Program-made: the position numbers and the translations under genes
NCBI RefSeq assembly: GCF_900177535.1
Contig: NZ_FXAJ01000004.1
Coordinates: 62,001-126,000, forward strand
From: Priestia filamentosa
Lineage (GTDB): Bacteria; Bacillota; Bacilli; Bacillales; Bacillaceae_H
Reading direction: 5' to 3'
DNA length: 64,000 nucleotides
Notes under the pieces: model-generated
What the model was told of the DNA's origin: nothing
The model's database searches: none
Seen by the model: only the letters and a program-made list of their open reading frames with translations
Shown here: in pieces, positions 62,817 to 64,000 of the stretch
Numbering within the stretch: position 1 is the stretch's first letter
Layout of the letters: every line of letters starts with the position of its first letter

Positions 62817-62993
62817 TTATTGTAAAGAAAGAGGAACATAAGGACCGATAATAAGAGACTCTGGAGGTGTATCATAGGCAGAGGAAAGAGCTATGCTTTC
62901 AGTATCTCCAATCAAAAATACAGAGGAGGTAGATACACCAAGTACATGAACATTTCCAACAAGTAAGTCTCTATTTACAACCGTATAATTCAT
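62817..62993 (-). CDS. gerPD: Spore germination protein GerPD
   Basis: A 58-residue protein, the same length as B. subtilis GerPD, with VNRDLLVGNVHVLGVSTSSV and a C-terminal PPESLIIGPYVPL. Its start codon overlaps the gerPC stop: tandem ATGs sit at 62996 and 62993, the latter giving 58 residues, with AAGGAG upstream. Confidence 0.92.
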   Translation of the reverse strand: MNYTVVNRDLLVGNVHVLGVSTSSVFLIGDTESIALSSAYDTPPESLIIGPYVPLSLQ

Positions 62994-63604
62994 CATTTTT
63001 CTGCTCCTTTAAATGATTGAGGGAGATGTGTTAAAAAGGCATCGATTCCCCGTTTCATATCCTGAGTAATTTGAGTTTTTATACTTTCTTTTTTCTCTTC
63101 TCTTGGTTGCTCATCACCTCGTTGCTGTAGATGGAAAAGAATCCGTTCTTCAAGCTGCTTCTTTATATCTTCTGTAATGAAATCATAATAGGACTCATGT
63201 AAGTTGATTCCTTTCTCCCTAGCAAGGTCACGAATCCAATCATGGCCGTTTCCTTCTAATAAGGTGAGCGTCTCTTCATAAATTTCATCGCCTAACTCTT
63301 TTATATTTACATTCCGATTTGGTGGAGTTAAGTCACTCTGACTAATGTGGAAATCTTCAATCTGATGATCAGGAGAAAGTGGATTAAGTCCTATATTTAG
63401 CGTTCCTTCCAGTGTTTCAATTTTGAGTTGATCAAACTTGTATTCAATTCTGTCAATTTTAGTTGAAGGGGCCTCTTTTAACGAATTCATCTGTTTTTGG
63501 AGGGTTCCTATAGCTTGCTCAAGCTGCAAAATTCGCTGATTCTGTTGTTGAATTTGGGCCTGAAGTTGGTGGATATACGTTTGCGTCGTTCCTCCGTATT
63601 GCAT
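62993..63604 (-). CDS. gerPC: Spore germination protein GerPC
   Basis: A 203-residue protein. An N-terminal Gln-rich coiled coil (about 8-50, QLQAQIQQQNQRILQLEQ) is followed by a region with ETLEGTLNIGLNPL and a charged C-terminus. It is the largest GerP component. ATG 63604 follows GGAGGAG and matches the B. subtilis length (205). An 84-base gap separates it from gerPB, the widest in the cluster. Confidence 0.92.
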   Translation of the reverse strand: MQYGGTTQTYIHQLQAQIQQQNQRILQLEQAIGTLQKQMNSLKEAPSTKIDRIEYKFDQLKIETLEGTLNIGLNPLSPDHQIEDFHISQSDLTPPNRNVNIKELGDEIYEETLTLLEGNGHDWIRDLAREKGINLHESYYDFITEDIKKQLEERILFHLQQRGDEQPREEKKESIKTQITQDMKRGIDAFLTHLPQSFKGAEK

Positions 63605-63688
63605 AAAGAATCTCCTCCATTTCATATGAGTAAGCTGCTTTTATACATTATGCATGTGCCCAAAAGATGTGAAGGAGTTCTTCTCAAT

Positions 63689-63928
63689 TCATACGTTCTT
63701 TTTTCTTCCTAAATTAAGAGGGACGCTTGGTGCTTCTGGCTCAACAAGATTTGTGGTCTCACCTGGTTTTACTGTTTCAGGAGCTTTCTCCGTGAAGCCA
63801 CCTGTATTGTAAAGCTGCGCAAGAGAACGAATCATTCCAGCGCTTCCAATTTGAAAGACAGAAGAGTTACTAACGCTCGCAACCCGAATCGAATGGATGC
63901 AAATGCTTTGATTTACATAAAAATTCAT
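63689..63928 (-). CDS. gerPB: Spore germination protein GerPB
   Basis: A 79-residue protein with MNFYVNQSICIHSIRVASVSNSSVFQIGSAG, the GerPB/GerPD-type beta pattern, and a Pro/Glu/Thr-rich C-terminus. ATG 63928 follows GAGGTGAAGGT, 12 bases after the gerPA stop, consistent with one sigma-K-driven operon whose promoter lies beyond the window. Confidence 0.92.
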   Translation of the reverse strand: MNFYVNQSICIHSIRVASVSNSSVFQIGSAGMIRSLAQLYNTGGFTEKAPETVKPGETTNLVEPEAPSVPLNLGRKKNV

Positions 63929-63940
63929 ACCTTCACCTCA

Positions 63941-64000
63941 TTAAGCATTGGCAGCTATAGGTTGATCAATAAAGTCTTGATCCTGCGTATTCGTTGAACT
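63941..64000 (-). CDS. gerPA: Spore germination protein GerPA, C-terminal fragment
   Basis: The last 19 residues of a frame (ending QDFIDQPIAANA) plus its stop at 63943-63941. The rest lies past the window edge. Identity rests on its position as first gene of the gerP cluster and a tail resembling that of GerPF. Confidence 0.75.
   Translation of the reverse strand, partial: SSTNTQDQDFIDQPIAANA

Overview
The window is chromosomal DNA from a low-GC, endospore-forming Bacillaceae (Bacillus/Priestia-like). Spore genes are present (an alpha/beta SASP, the gerP cluster, yhaX, YheC/D proteins, a YjcZ-type microprotein). Gene order follows the B. subtilis yhe-yha-ecs-yhf-addAB-sbcDC-gerP stretch closely, ribosome binding sites are strong, and GTG/TTG starts are common. 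I saw no phage, insertion sequence, CRISPR array, rRNA operon or complete tRNA.

Layout. 1-2.6 kb: a gene fragment, a crcB fluoride-channel pair, an acetyltransferase, and an SPFH membrane protein followed by a tiny ribbon-helix-helix gene. 2.6-6.6 kb: a TPP-riboswitch operon tenI-thiO-thiS-thiG-thiF for the thiazole half of thiamine. 6.6-10.6 kb: bmrC-bmrD, a heterodimeric ABC exporter behind a leader with a terminator. 10.6-17.5 kb: yheG, a SASP gene whose leader contains a tRNA-like element, a zinc-ribbon gene, and four consecutive YheC/YheD-family ATP-grasp genes. 17.7-28.5 kb: yheA, yhaX, hemZ, yhzD, yhaM, yhaL, prsA, several small genes, yhaI, hpr, yhaH, trpP (with a TRAP-type repeat over its ribosome binding site), serC and hit. 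28.5-29.1 kb: a gene-free island with a repeated motif, bounded by outward-facing terminators. 29.1-33.3 kb: ecsABC and yhfA.

33.4-40.1 kb: hmoB, pbpF and hemE-hemH-hemY, the last steps of coproporphyrin-dependent heme synthesis next to a heme-degrading enzyme. 40.1-47 kb: yhfH, yhfI, lplJ, lcfB, an M48 protease, a lone isocitrate lyase gene and an IDEAL-domain gene. 47.3-49.9 kb: a TVP38-type membrane protein and an alpha/beta-hydrolase plus SDR pair. 50-62.2 kb: addB-addA and sbcD-sbcC (double-strand break processing) with the HNH gene yisB. 62.2-64 kb: the gerP cluster on the minus strand, cut by the window edge inside gerPA.

Most of the window is conserved chromosome. The most unusual signals are: the anticodon-less tRNA-like element between a sigma-G-type promoter and the SASP start; the repeat island between hit and ecsA; a 20-bp inverted repeat resembling two FadR-type boxes upstream of hpr; the bmr leader; and the expansion of YheC/D ATP-grasp genes to four.
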